Of a stretch of 64,000 nucleotides of DNA, positions 18,201-26,608 are shown piece after piece. The stretch comes from JAFDYH01 sp049840875 (lineage in GTDB: Bacteria > Bacteroidota > Bacteroidia > Chitinophagales > Chitinophagaceae): positions 248,001 through 312,000 of the forward strand of contig JASGJE010000020.1 in NCBI GenBank assembly GCA_049840875.1, written 5' to 3'. How positions within the stretch are numbered: the stretch's first letter is position 1; each line of letters starts with the position of its first letter. Below the pieces are notes generated by a model that had not been told where the DNA came from, made no database searches, and saw only the letters and a list, made by a program, of their open reading frames with translations. The position numbers were made by a program, and so were the translations under genes.

Positions 18201-18506
18201 AGAGTTACCGTTGACAGTTAGTGTGTGGCTACCAACGTCAAGAACTGCGTTAATGCTATTGCCACTCACACTGTATGTGAGGTTTTTGATACTCGCATCA
18301 GCGCTTAGTGTTATTGTCGCATCGGATGTGATAGTGATAGTTACATTGTCGGTAGCTGTTGGTACTCCTGAAGGGTTCCAGTTCGACGCTGTATTAAAAT
18401 CGGTACTGGTACCACCTGCTCCTTTACCTTTCCAGGTTTTTTGGGCGAATAAACCGTTACTGACGAAAGTCAGAACAATAGCGAAGAGGGGTACGATGCG
18501 TTTCAT
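15234..18506 (-). CDS. Large repetitive secreted protein with type IX sorting domain
   Basis: A 1090-residue exported protein with the signal peptide MKRIVPLFAIVLTFVSNGLF. The middle is built of Ser/Thr/Asn/Gly-rich beta repeats. A unit of 100-102 residues containing GGQTGSNFP and AQT(V/I)YA recurs four times, which suggests a beta-helix or adhesin-like stalk. A fibronectin-like stretch (about 900-990) is followed by the T9SS type A sorting domain (VYPNPVAGTDF to the end, about 1010-1090). A role in adhesion or surface display is inference. Its upstream region is long (18507-18880) and rich in inverted repeats. Confidence 0.88.
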   Translation of the reverse strand: MKRIVPLFAIVLTFVSNGLFAQKTWKGKGAGGTSTDFNTASNWNPSGVPTATDNVTITITSDATITLSADASIKNLTYSVSGNSINAVLDVGSHTLTVNGNSSVEATSGNSSTSIGIGVNGGSSAGIVDFKGNASFGTTSNSATAYLLGNDNSKMTFRGNVTIGDDACTNTWVFFIFYSYTGPGTVEFDGTGAQAITWNNTQYYSLFNDVVIGNTNNPTVTQTTGTTTPNAIIGDLTINGSSVLNLGTSQWNRNSSGGTLTMNGTSSLKLGNSTGGQTGSNFPSNFSTFAFNSTSTVEYNGTAAQTVYASPSYGNLTLTNSSVKTAGGNLTIKGNLLLNSNTTLDLGSYTGNRSTSGGTFTMSSASTLKLGSGTGGQTGSNFPANFSTMTIDAASTVEYTGTSAQTVYALASPGYGNLTLTNNSIKTAGGNLTIRANLLLNSNTTLDLDTYTGNRTTAGGTLTMNSGSKLILGANTGGQTGSNFPKSFSTLTLDAASTIEYDGTSAQTIYTIASPGYGNLTVTNNSVKSAAANLTIRGDVTVNSNATLNLATYTGNRSSSGGTLTLNSGSVLQLGKNTGGQTGSNFPTNFSTLTIDAASTVEYNSTSAQTIYAVASPGYGNLTVSSNSIKTAGNNLIIRGDMLINSTATFAASTFSHTVGGDWSNSGTFTAGTSTVTLNGSSQQNITGSTLSTFYKLTFNNTANNSGGDIILNGVNAAISNSGTFTDGIVNSTTSNMLVFNNGATTTGASNASFVSVKVQKIGKDIFTFPVGKINVGYVYCGISAPANTTDAFTAEYIRSSGTLLGSITASGLLRVSACEYWQIDRTVGTSSVNVTLSWSGVNPCNAAAYVTQLASLLVAHFDGTHWNVAGKTSYTGNASAGSITWNGVSNFSPFTIGSNSALDNPLQVKFTSIKAYSVTGGNRIEWTNATEESISKYEVERSADGVSFNSILSISPNTNNGGENSYSETDEKILAGVNYYRVKAINLNGSSEYSVIVKVTSSGNKSYATVYPNPVAGTDFTLQMSNYTRGNYTIRLMNSNGQQLLQKSYQHSGGSAAVSIERTEAMQAGVYILQLAGDNVNERIKLVIR
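16630..17740. repeat. Tandem 306/300-bp repeats inside the large T9SS gene
   Basis: The segment encoding GGQTGSNFP occurs at about 16761, 17067, 17373 and 17673, with steps of 306, 306 and 300 bp (102, 102 and 100 codons). Flanking sequence of each unit is clearly related but has drifted at many third positions. This is an in-frame protein repeat, a likely hotspot for copy-number change. Confidence 0.85.
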
Positions 18507-18634
18507 CAGATATTGGCTTTGCTTAAGGTTTAACTTATACGAGTTTTTACTATGATTCTACTTATCTGAAAATGAATATTAGTAAGAAACGGGTATAAGT
18601 TATCTACTTAGTGATATAAGTGAATATTCTTACA

Positions 18635-18642
18635 CAAAAATA
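18635..18642 (-). promoter_or_regulatory. -7 box TATTTTTG for the large T9SS gene
   Basis: On the minus strand this reads TATTTTTG, an exact TAnnTTTG match. The start site would be near 18630, giving a leader of about 124 bases that includes the AACTTATAC/GTATAAGTT inverted repeat. No clear -33 element. Confidence 0.45.
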
Positions 18643-18700
18643 AAAATAGTAGTGAGGAATACTATGAAATACTTAGTTTTTTTTACATCGTTTAAAAAAT

Positions 18701-18765
18701 AATATTGACAATTATCATTACAACTGCGTATGTGCATGACAGTTAATTGATTAGTTGTCAATATT
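18701..18765. repeat. Perfect 11-bp inverted repeat with 43-bp spacer
   Basis: AATATTGACAA (18701-18711) is the exact reverse complement of TTGTCAATATT (18755-18765). A smaller AACTG/CAGTT pair lies inside the spacer. It lies upstream of the large T9SS promoter and could be a pair of half-sites, a cruciform or a remnant of a small mobile element. Confidence 0.6.
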
Positions 18766-18889
18766 TTTCAAAGCAGAAATCAATCTACCGACGATAAATA
18801 CTAAAAGGAATGATAAGATTACGATCGTATTTTTTTGTGACTAACAGGGACGAGTACGTGTAGATAATACGATCATTCTGTTCAATGAC

Positions 18890-18914
18890 AATGCCGGATG
18901 TTTTATCCGGCATT
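18890..18914 (-). terminator. Terminator hairpin after the ROK kinase gene
   Basis: AATGCCGGAT (18890-18899) and ATCCGGCATT (18905-18914) form a perfect 10-bp stem with a 5-base loop, 33 bp past the ROK stop codon. The T run is better on the plus side (GCATTTTT), so it may also block transcription entering from the other direction. Confidence 0.7.
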
Positions 18915-18946
18915 GCATTTTTAAGAGTGGCTGAGAAAGTGAAATT

Positions 18947-19918
18947 CTAATCCCACGCCAGTGCACTTGCGCCAAGAATCGCTGCATCAGATTCTTTCAA
19001 ATGACTAATTAATATCTTGACTTTATTTTGGAAAACCTGGATCAGGTTTGCCTCCATATGTTCTCTTGTTGGTTTTAAAATTAAATCACCAGCTTTGGTA
19101 AGTCCGCCAAAAAGAATGATCGCTTCCGGACTTGAAAACATTACCGCATTTGCTAAAGCGATACCAAGAATTTTGCCGGTGAATTCATACACCTGCTTTG
19201 CGAGCACATCGCCTTTTACTGCGGCTTCGTATACTTTCTTAGAGTCAAGTTCATCTTCGGGTATAGATCGAAGCAGGCTTTTTTCCTTGCTGTTTTTTAA
19301 TAATTCTATTGTAGTATAACGTACACCAGTAGCCGAAGCATAACTTTCCAGTGATCCTTTTTTGCCTGTTCCTGCGTGGAGACGGCCATCAGGGATAATA
19401 ATCGTGTGCCCCAACTCTCCGGCAAATCCATCATGGCCATAGATCAAATGCCCGTTTGCGACAATGCCACTGCCAACCCCGGTACCCAACGTGATCATGA
19501 TGAAATCTTTCATACCTTTTGCTGCTCCATACATCATTTCACCGATAGCAGCTGCATTGGCGTCGTTCGTTAGCGCTGCAGGTAGTTTGAATTTATCTTC
19601 TATTTTTTTTGCAAGCGGGATGATTCCTTTCCATGGCAGATTAGGAGCATATTCAATTGTACCTGTATAGAAATTGCCATTTGGCGCACCAAGACCGATT
19701 CCTTTAATACGACCTGTACCACCTGCTTTTTCGATGAGCTCGCCTAATGCTGAATGTAGTTCATCAATGAATGTGTCAACTTCCTTATGCTTTTTTGTGG
19801 AGATTTCGCTTGAGAACAATACGTTTCCATCTCTGTCAACAATTCCGAATTTTGTTCCAGTTCCACCAATGTCAATCCCGATTACCAATGAGTCAAGAGA
19901 GCTTGTAGTTGTAGCCAT
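18947..19918 (-). CDS. ROK-family sugar kinase, probable glucokinase
   Basis: A 323-residue ROK kinase. The N-terminal phosphate loop is GIDIGGTGTKFG, the catalytic Asp lies in LTNDANAAAIGE, and the second nucleotide motif is LGTGVGSGIV. The usual ROK zinc site (CxCGxxGCxE) is absent: after GHTIIIPDG the sequence reads HAGTGKKGSLES, with no cysteines. It probably phosphorylates glucose delivered by the neighbouring FucP-like transporter (65 bp upstream on the same strand), feeding glgC and glgA. Glucose specificity is inferred from context. Confidence 0.88.
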   Translation of the reverse strand: MATTTSSLDSLVIGIDIGGTGTKFGIVDRDGNVLFSSEISTKKHKEVDTFIDELHSALGELIEKAGGTGRIKGIGLGAPNGNFYTGTIEYAPNLPWKGIIPLAKKIEDKFKLPAALTNDANAAAIGEMMYGAAKGMKDFIMITLGTGVGSGIVANGHLIYGHDGFAGELGHTIIIPDGRLHAGTGKKGSLESYASATGVRYTTIELLKNSKEKSLLRSIPEDELDSKKVYEAAVKGDVLAKQVYEFTGKILGIALANAVMFSSPEAIILFGGLTKAGDLILKPTREHMEANLIQVFQNKVKILISHLKESDAAILGASALAWD

Positions 19919-19984
19919 TATTATTTTTTTAATCGCACTGTTTTAAATTGATCACACGTATTTTTATTATAAAGCGATAGAAGT

Positions 19985-21892
19985 TTAATGCCCTCCGGCT
20001 GCTACTTCAGTATCATAATTAATTCCTTGCCTTGATAAAATGCTTTTTACTGCAAATCCGAAAAAGGCAAGATAACCAAAGCATATAGCGGCAATCCAGT
20101 AAGATTGGTGAATTCCTAATACGTCTGCGAGCTTTCCCTGGATAGGGGGGATAATTCCACCACCCAGGATCATCATGATAAGAAAAGCAGAGCCTTGTGT
20201 TGTATACTTCCCTAATCCTGCGATTGAAAGACTGAATATCGATGGCCACATAATAGAACAAACCAAACCTCCACTTAAGAATGCATAAATTGAAATTGTA
20301 CCTGTTGTTATTAAACCAATAACCATTGCGGCAATGCCCAATATGCTAAATGTTAATAGTGTTCTTGCTGGTTTGTCTTTGGTATAATAAAAAGCTGCAA
20401 TCTGGATCAGTACACAAACGACATAGTAATACAAATCATGCATGTTATACTGGGCGAGAGTGTTTATCGCGATCAGGATCACGAAAGCGCCTAAAGGAAC
20501 CACAAACTTTAAAATCATTTTTGTTTTTTCTGACAGATTGAATGCCCCAATTGCACCTGTCCAACGACCAATCATCAGGCTTCCCCAATACATGCCAATA
20601 TATGGAGTCGCTTCAGATGCAGAATGACTTCCAAATGCCGGCTGTCTTAACAATTCTCCAAGGTTACTTCCGATAGCGACTTCGGCTCCCACATAAAAAA
20701 AGATACCAAGCATCCCCAATAGCAATTGCGGGTATTGCATAGCCCCCCATCCGTTGTTATTTTTCTTCGCACTTACATTCGCTACGATCAAACCAATTAC
20801 TACAACTGCAAATGCGCCCAACAGCCATTTCAGACGATAGGATTCAAGCGGATGTTTGATCTCTCCTATTGTTTGATTTTTTTCATCATTATCTTTTTTG
20901 ATGAGTTTAATTTTTTCGACACTGGCTATTGCGGCTGCATTTGTTGCATATGCTTTGGATATTGAGTCAAGCTCTTCTGAAATCTTTGTATCTTTTTTAT
21001 CAAGCAAAAAATTATGAGCAAACATACTGTCAGCAGGTGCTATAGTTATAGCTTTTTTTAGAAGTGAATCAGCTTGCTTGTTTTGAGCGCTGATTTCATC
21101 ATCGATAGAAACAATTTTTAAAGCATCCGGGCTTTTATAACTGCTGAAAACCGGGGCAAACATCATTATTAACAGACCTGTCATGATTAATAATGTATAG
21201 AGTGCTTTATTGGCCTTTTCTGTTTTTTCAATCATAACGCCCGATGGCACCTTCTTCGAAAACTGAAACATAGCAGCGGCTGCAAGGAAGAGTGCTCCGA
21301 CACATACGTACAACACAATTACTTTTGTAAGACTTAACATCGCAATTTTTTCATCAGTAATAGCAGCAGTCGTTCCGAATAATGCAACGGCCACTACCAA
21401 TGGTCCGATTGCGGTACCAAACGAATTAATTCCCCCGCCTAAGTTTACACGACTAGTACCAGTTGATGGATCTCCTAATGCTATTGCGAATGGCTGCGCG
21501 GCCGTTTGTTGCAGTGAAAAGCCAAGTGCGACTATAAAAAAACCGGCCAGCATACCTGCGAAAGTATTGGCATTAACAGCGATGATCATAGCGGCGGCGC
21601 CCAATGCGGAAAAAAGCAAACCATATACAATGCTCTTTTTAAATCCCCATTTACCAACTAAGTCTTTACCACCAAACGCACCATAGGCAAACAGAGCGAG
21701 AGCGCCGATATAATAGGCGGTGTAAAAGGCAAAATCAATTAACTGGCTTTGAAACTGATCTAAATGAAAGTAATGTTTGCAGAAAGGAATAAACACGCTA
21801 TTACCAGCTGCAATAAATCCCCAGAAAAAAAATACTGTTACCAGGGTACCAAGCGCTCCATAGTTAGTAGGCAGTTTCGTTTGTTGACTCAT
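19985..21892 (-). CDS. FucP-like sugar MFS transporter with a large central insertion
   Basis: A 635-residue sugar:proton symporter of the FucP/glucose-galactose family, which is usually near 430 residues. The N half is typical (FFFWGFIAAGNSVFIPF, then LGFSLQQTAAQPF) and so is the C half (FFYVGAEVAIGSNLGEL). Between them is an extra block of about 150 residues: one added helix (ALYTLLIMTGLLIMMFAPVF), a charged Lys/Asp-rich loop of about 100 residues, and a second added helix (WLLGAFAVVVIGLIVANVS). The ATG at 21892 is used; an upstream TTG adds three residues. It is cotranscribed with the ROK kinase. Confidence 0.88.
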   Translation of the reverse strand: MSQQTKLPTNYGALGTLVTVFFFWGFIAAGNSVFIPFCKHYFHLDQFQSQLIDFAFYTAYYIGALALFAYGAFGGKDLVGKWGFKKSIVYGLLFSALGAAAMIIAVNANTFAGMLAGFFIVALGFSLQQTAAQPFAIALGDPSTGTSRVNLGGGINSFGTAIGPLVVAVALFGTTAAITDEKIAMLSLTKVIVLYVCVGALFLAAAAMFQFSKKVPSGVMIEKTEKANKALYTLLIMTGLLIMMFAPVFSSYKSPDALKIVSIDDEISAQNKQADSLLKKAITIAPADSMFAHNFLLDKKDTKISEELDSISKAYATNAAAIASVEKIKLIKKDNDEKNQTIGEIKHPLESYRLKWLLGAFAVVVIGLIVANVSAKKNNNGWGAMQYPQLLLGMLGIFFYVGAEVAIGSNLGELLRQPAFGSHSASEATPYIGMYWGSLMIGRWTGAIGAFNLSEKTKMILKFVVPLGAFVILIAINTLAQYNMHDLYYYVVCVLIQIAAFYYTKDKPARTLLTFSILGIAAMVIGLITTGTISIYAFLSGGLVCSIMWPSIFSLSIAGLGKYTTQGSAFLIMMILGGGIIPPIQGKLADVLGIHQSYWIAAICFGYLAFFGFAVKSILSRQGINYDTEVAAGGH

Positions 21893-22164
21893 AGCAATCA
21901 ATTATTAGTTTAAAGACGGCTGAAAGTAAGACAAATTTTAATTCAAATGAAAAAGCCGGCAATTTTCAGATAGGGTTACTTTTACCACAATGATGTCAAT
22001 AAATCATTAAACAAACATCAAGGGATCAAGAAATTTAATGGTGTACTATTGAAATGATTTTTGAAATGGCTTTTACTGAAATAATTTTCAGGTAGTTGAC
22101 TTGCTTTCAGAAAAAACCGCTTAATTTGAAACATATTCCTGATTAAAGAAAACGGGCTTACCAG

Positions 22165-23583
22165 ATGGAAATAATTCATGTATCAGCAGAGTGCTATCCT
22201 GTAGCTAAAGCCGGGGGATTAGGAGATGTAGTGGGTGCCTTACCAAAATACCAGGTTAAACTTGGACATGTAGCAAAAGTGATCATGCCCATGTACCGCA
22301 CCAAATTTTTATACGATAATGAATGGGAGCTGGTTCATGAAGGTGGCCAGAATCTCGGCCCACACTGGTTTCACTATAGCGTAATTAAAGAGAAGACTTC
22401 AAAACTTGGATTCGACCTTTATCTTATAGACATCAATGGCTTACTGGACCGCGAAAAGATTTATGGTTATAATGACGATGCAGAACGATTTACCTCATTT
22501 CAGATAGCAGTTGTGGATTGGATCAGCAAATGGTCACATAAGCCTGATATAGTACATGTACACGATCATCATACTGGTCTCATTCCATTTATGATGAAAC
22601 ATTGCTTTGTATTTAATCATCTTGCCGATATACCAACTATCTGTACTATTCACAATGCACAATACCAGGGCGCGATGGGATGGGACAAAAGTTACTTTCT
22701 GCCACAGTATGATAGATGGAAATGGGGTTCTCTCGATTGGAATAATGCAATCAATCCATTGGCATCTGCCGTAAAATGTGCATGGCGTGTGACGACTGTA
22801 AGCCCAAGCTATCTCGATGAATTGAAGTACATGTCAAATGGCCTGGAGAATTTGTTTGAATACGAAAAAGGAAAATGTTCTGGTATTTTAAATGGAATTG
22901 ATAATGAAGTATGGAACCCGGACAGTGATCCGATGTTGGCACAGACATACACTAAACTGACAGCCGATATCGGTAAAGAAGCTAATAAAAAAGAGCTTTG
23001 TGATCGCTTCGGGCTGGATATAGAAAAACCGCTGATCGTTTTTATCGGAAGACTGGTAGGGGAGAAGGCTGCCGATCTATTGCCGGATGCAATCAGTTCT
23101 TCAATTTACCAGCATCACGGAAATTGCTGTTTTCTGATTCTTGGATCAGGCGAACCGGCTGTTGAGGGTGAGCTATCGGACATGAATAACCGATTTGCAG
23201 GATATATTAATACTTACATCGGATATAGTGAGCCATTGAGCCATCTGATGTATGCAGGCGCCGATTTTTTATTAATGCCGAGCCGCGTAGAACCCTGTGG
23301 CTTAAACCAGATGTATGCGCTTCGTTACGGCACTGTGCCAATGGTAAGAAATACGGGTGGATTGAGAGATACCGTGACAGATTTCGGAGATTGGCAGGGC
23401 TTTGGTATCCGGTTTGATAATGCGACGGTGTGGGATATCACTTATTCTGTAGGTAGAGCGATTGATCTTTATAATAATAAAAAAGAGCTTTGGGAGTGGA
23501 TGCGCAGTTATATGATGGATATAGATCACTCATGGGATAGCGCTGCACAGCAGTATATTGATTTGTACACTTCAACTAAATAA
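22165..23583 (+). CDS. glgA: Glycogen synthase
   Basis: A 472-residue GT5 enzyme that adds glucose from ADP-glucose to the non-reducing end of alpha-1,4-glucan. The N terminus has HVSAECYPVAKAGGLGDVVG with the ADP-glucose-binding K15. The C-terminal Rossmann domain has the FIGRLVGEKAADLL strand and the conserved E-x7-E type motif in PSRVEPCGLNQMYALRYGT. It lies 30 bp upstream of glgC in one operon. Confidence 0.95.
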   Translation: MEIIHVSAECYPVAKAGGLGDVVGALPKYQVKLGHVAKVIMPMYRTKFLYDNEWELVHEGGQNLGPHWFHYSVIKEKTSKLGFDLYLIDINGLLDREKIYGYNDDAERFTSFQIAVVDWISKWSHKPDIVHVHDHHTGLIPFMMKHCFVFNHLADIPTICTIHNAQYQGAMGWDKSYFLPQYDRWKWGSLDWNNAINPLASAVKCAWRVTTVSPSYLDELKYMSNGLENLFEYEKGKCSGILNGIDNEVWNPDSDPMLAQTYTKLTADIGKEANKKELCDRFGLDIEKPLIVFIGRLVGEKAADLLPDAISSSIYQHHGNCCFLILGSGEPAVEGELSDMNNRFAGYINTYIGYSEPLSHLMYAGADFLLMPSRVEPCGLNQMYALRYGTVPMVRNTGGLRDTVTDFGDWQGFGIRFDNATVWDITYSVGRAIDLYNNKKELWEWMRSYMMDIDHSWDSAAQQYIDLYTSTK

Positions 23584-23613
23584 ACTTATTCAATAAAATA
23601 AAATCTCCTGCAT

Positions 23614-24894
23614 ATGTCTAATATCGGTAAAGAAATGCTGGCTGTTATTCTTGGCGGCGGTGCCGGCACAAGGCTATATCCATTAACAGCAAGCCGTTCA
23701 AAACCTGCGGTACCTATCGCCGGTAAATATCGCCTCGTGGATATTCCTATTTCTAATTGCCTGAACTCAGGCATAGGGCGTATGTTTGTCCTGACGCAGT
23801 TTAACTCAGCATCATTAAACAGGCATATAAAGAACACTTATCACTTCAGTGCATTCAGCTCGGCCTTCGTAGACATTCTTGCAGCAGAACAAACGCCTGA
23901 TAACCCAACATGGTTCCAGGGAACTGCTGATGCGGTTCGGCAAGGTTTGCGCCACGTAAATCCATTTCCAAGCGATTATATTCTTATTCTATCGGGCGAT
24001 CAGCTATATCAAATGGATTTTGAAGCGATGTTTGAAAATCATATTGCAACGGGGGCTCAGATTTCAATTGCAACAATACCAGTTGCTGAACGTGAAGCGC
24101 CTGAATTCGGCATTTTAAAAACTGAAGATGGTCTGATTACATCGTTTATAGAAAAACCAAAGAAAGAAGTTCTGGGTGACTGGATCAGTGATACCGGTGA
24201 TGAAATGAAAAGCAAAGGCCGTATATACCTTGCTTCAATGGGTATTTACATTTTCAATCGCCAGTTTTTGACTGATTTGCTGATGACCGATAAAAAAGAT
24301 GCAACTGACTTTGGTAAAGAAATAATTCCTGATTCAATCGGCAAACACAAAGTAGCAAGCTATCAATACGAAGGTTACTGGACGGATATTGGAAATATCT
24401 ATTCTTTCTTCGAAGCGAACCTTGGTTTAACGGAAGACCTGCCTGAATTCAACTTGTTTGATAACGCCAACTCAATATACACACGTGCCCGCATGTTGCC
24501 ACCGGCAAAGATCAGCGGAAGTACGTTGGAAAAAACGTTGGTTGCTGAAGGCTCGATCATCAATGCATCGCGTATAGAGCATAGTGTGATCGGTATACGA
24601 AGCAGGATCGGACATGGTACAACTGTAGTCAGTTGTTACCTGATGGGTAATGACTATTACGAAACACTAGACGAAATAAACAATGCACAACGTACCGGAA
24701 TTCCGTTATTAGGGATCGGGCATCGTTGTTATATCCGCAATGCGATTATTGATAAGAATTGCCGCATAGGCGACGATGTTAGAATCAACGGAGGCCCGCA
24801 TCTGGAAAATACAGATCATTCGTTGTATACAATTAAAGATGGTATTGTAGTAATCAAGAAAGGCGCAGTGATACCAAACGGATTTGTTATCTGA
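23614..24894 (+). CDS. glgC: Glucose-1-phosphate adenylyltransferase (ADP-glucose pyrophosphorylase)
   Basis: A 426-residue enzyme making ADP-glucose from glucose-1-phosphate and ATP, the committed step of glycogen synthesis. The nucleotidyltransferase domain has GGGAGTRLYPLT (14-25) and SKPAVP with K30. The C-terminal part is a left-handed beta-helix (about 300-426, with hexapeptide-like IRSRIGHGTTV and NCRIGDDVRI). It is followed at once by a strong terminator, closing the glgA-glgC operon. Confidence 0.96.
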   Translation: MSNIGKEMLAVILGGGAGTRLYPLTASRSKPAVPIAGKYRLVDIPISNCLNSGIGRMFVLTQFNSASLNRHIKNTYHFSAFSSAFVDILAAEQTPDNPTWFQGTADAVRQGLRHVNPFPSDYILILSGDQLYQMDFEAMFENHIATGAQISIATIPVAEREAPEFGILKTEDGLITSFIEKPKKEVLGDWISDTGDEMKSKGRIYLASMGIYIFNRQFLTDLLMTDKKDATDFGKEIIPDSIGKHKVASYQYEGYWTDIGNIYSFFEANLGLTEDLPEFNLFDNANSIYTRARMLPPAKISGSTLEKTLVAEGSIINASRIEHSVIGIRSRIGHGTTVVSCYLMGNDYYETLDEINNAQRTGIPLLGIGHRCYIRNAIIDKNCRIGDDVRINGGPHLENTDHSLYTIKDGIVVIKKGAVIPNGFVI

Positions 24895-24914
24895 GATTTG
24901 ATAAATTAATCAAG

Positions 24915-24941
24915 AAACCGGTTCTTTTATGGAACCGGTTT
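24915..24941. terminator. Strong bidirectional intrinsic terminator
   Basis: AAACCGGTTC (24915-24924) pairs perfectly with GAACCGGTTT (24932-24941) around a 7-base loop and is followed on the plus strand by a T run. It ends glgA-glgC and lies directly beyond the stop of the convergent AI-2E family gene. Confidence 0.88.
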
Positions 24942-24943
24942 TT

Positions 24944-26029
24944 TTATGTCGCAGAAACCTTTTTCCGTTTTCTTTTCAGCAAAATGCCACGATGAACAGT
25001 AGGCATTTCATCTCCCAATAATCTTCCCCATGGCTCCATTCCAGGTATTCTGTCAAACGCGATTTTGAGAATGCCCACCAATGGAATGCAAAGGAACATT
25101 CCCGCAATTCCCCAAAGCATGCCCGCAAGTATAGTAGCGACGATTGACACAAGTGCGTTGATCCTCACTTTTGATGAAACAATTACCGGAAGCAGGTAAT
25201 GGTTGTCGACAAATTGAATGACCAGGTAAGATGCGATTACAAAAAGCTGTGCATGAAAACCATCTTTCGTTACTGTAGCTACCACTACCGGTAATGCGAT
25301 GGCGATTATACCTCCGATATAGGGAATAAGATTCAGTAATGCGCCTATTACTCCGATTAGTATTCCGTATTTCACACCTATGATTACAAGTGCCGTACTG
25401 TTTAATGTAGCAACAATAAGCGTTTCGAGCATCAACCCGGACATGTATTTTTGAATAGCTGTTTTCGATTCAGATAACACTTTATCTAATCTGCCAGCAT
25501 ACTGATCAGCGATTATTTCATAAATGAAATTCAGGATAAGCTGTTTATAATAAAGTAACAGGAAGAGATAAACCGGCAGTAATACAATGACGGAAAGAGA
25601 ACCGAGCATACTTCCGGCAAGTGTGCCTGCTAAAGTTCCGAGGCTCTCTTTTCCTTTATCAATAAGATCTTGTTGCTTTTCCATTGTTACGCCTGCATCA
25701 TCATTCAGCGTCTGTTGAAAACTATGAAACAGCTTTTCAAATTTTTGTTGCATAGCGGGAAAATCCTGCCCAACCCTAGCCATTTGGGATACGAGAAACC
25801 ATGCTATCAGCAAAATCAAAACGATCGATGAAACGACGGAAATAGTGATCGCAATAACGTGATTAATCTTTCTTTTCTGCAACCAGATCACAGCAGGGTT
25901 CAGGAGCATGGCGATTACTCCTGCTAAAGCAAAAGGTACAAGGATCGCCTTCAGTGTAAAGAGAATGAACACGAACAGGCAAAGGCCTAACAAAATAATA
26001 GTAACCCGAATGTAAAATGGCAGCTGCAT
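24944..26029 (-). CDS. AI-2E/PerM family membrane transporter
   Basis: A 361-residue polytopic membrane protein with the AI-2E transporter fold: an N-terminal helix pair (VTIILLGLCLFVFILFTLKA and the following segment), a hydrophilic loop (about 95-130) and a C-terminal bundle containing GIGVKYG-like and NLIPYIGGIIAIALP motifs. Family members include quorum-signal exporters and Na/H antiporters, so the cargo cannot be told from the sequence. The C-terminal tail is basic (KRKRKK). Confidence 0.88.
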   Translation of the reverse strand: MQLPFYIRVTIILLGLCLFVFILFTLKAILVPFALAGVIAMLLNPAVIWLQKRKINHVIAITISVVSSIVLILLIAWFLVSQMARVGQDFPAMQQKFEKLFHSFQQTLNDDAGVTMEKQQDLIDKGKESLGTLAGTLAGSMLGSLSVIVLLPVYLFLLLYYKQLILNFIYEIIADQYAGRLDKVLSESKTAIQKYMSGLMLETLIVATLNSTALVIIGVKYGILIGVIGALLNLIPYIGGIIAIALPVVVATVTKDGFHAQLFVIASYLVIQFVDNHYLLPVIVSSKVRINALVSIVATILAGMLWGIAGMFLCIPLVGILKIAFDRIPGMEPWGRLLGDEMPTVHRGILLKRKRKKVSAT

Positions 26030-26085
26030 GGCAGTTTTCGAGCACTTATTGCAATTTACATGCCTGCATCACTGGGAAAATTTTT

Positions 26086-26608
26086 TCACAGGTAACGTGC
26101 CTTCAGAATATCAAGATGATGTTTATGATGGCCATACAAGTGATTTACCAGCAGGCGGGCAGATACCGGATACCCATTGGCCAGCCCTTTGCGGTTTAGG
26201 GCCGGGTTATCCAGTGTTTCAATTAATGCAATGCCTAGACATACGACAAGCTCTTAATTCGTATAACAAATCTTGCGAGGTGCGGTTGTCTGCGTTGGTG
26301 TATTTTGCAAATTCATCTTCATCGAAGCCGGGAAGATTTGTACTATCGGCACGGGCTATGCGCAAAGCACGATAGGTGATTATTCTTTCACAATCTGAAA
26401 GGTGATTGACAACATCTTTGATACTCCATTTCTCTGGCTGATAGCGATATAAGAGTTTACTCTCAGGAAGGGACAATATTAACTGTTCGGTTTCAATCAG
26501 GATGTCAACCAGGTTTTTAATCAGGTTTTCATCACCTGGTACAAAATCCATATAAGCCTGGTAAAATGAAGGTATATCGGAAGGAGAAGGTTTTGCAATT
26601 TTCTTCAT
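26086..26608 (-). pseudogene. DinB-family protein gene, interrupted by a single-base frameshift
   Basis: The open frame (26219-26608) ends after 129 residues with an out-of-frame tail CRMSRHCIN. Shifting one base at about 26230-26240 opens a second frame that reads IALIETLDNPALNRKGLANG and on to LLVNHLYGHHKHHLDILKARYL, stopping at 26086. The two together give about 173 residues, the normal DinB_2 length. The second half carries the C-terminal histidine cluster HHKHH expected to complete the metal site, so the truncated form should be inactive. A sequencing error is the other explanation. Confidence 0.8.

Larger units (their letters stand above)
18507..18946. other. 440-bp intergenic region with promoter and inverted repeats
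   Basis: No coding region is supported. It holds a -7 box for the large T9SS gene (18635-18642, minus), a 9-bp inverted repeat AACTTATAC/GTATAAGTT (18532-18540 and 18593-18601) that falls in the predicted leader, a perfect 11-bp inverted repeat (18701-18711 and 18755-18765), a palindrome TACGATCGTA (18820-18829) and the terminator of the ROK kinase gene (18890-18914). Confidence 0.6.

Noticed and set aside
17482..18555. Long plus-strand open frames (92 and 156 codons) opposite the T9SS repeat protein
   Set aside because: They are shadows of a repetitive Ser/Thr/Asn-rich gene with skewed codons; no start signal or family resemblance.
26028..26375. 115-codon plus-strand frame overlapping the DinB gene
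   Set aside because: It runs antisense to the restored DinB reading frame, which has clear family sequence.
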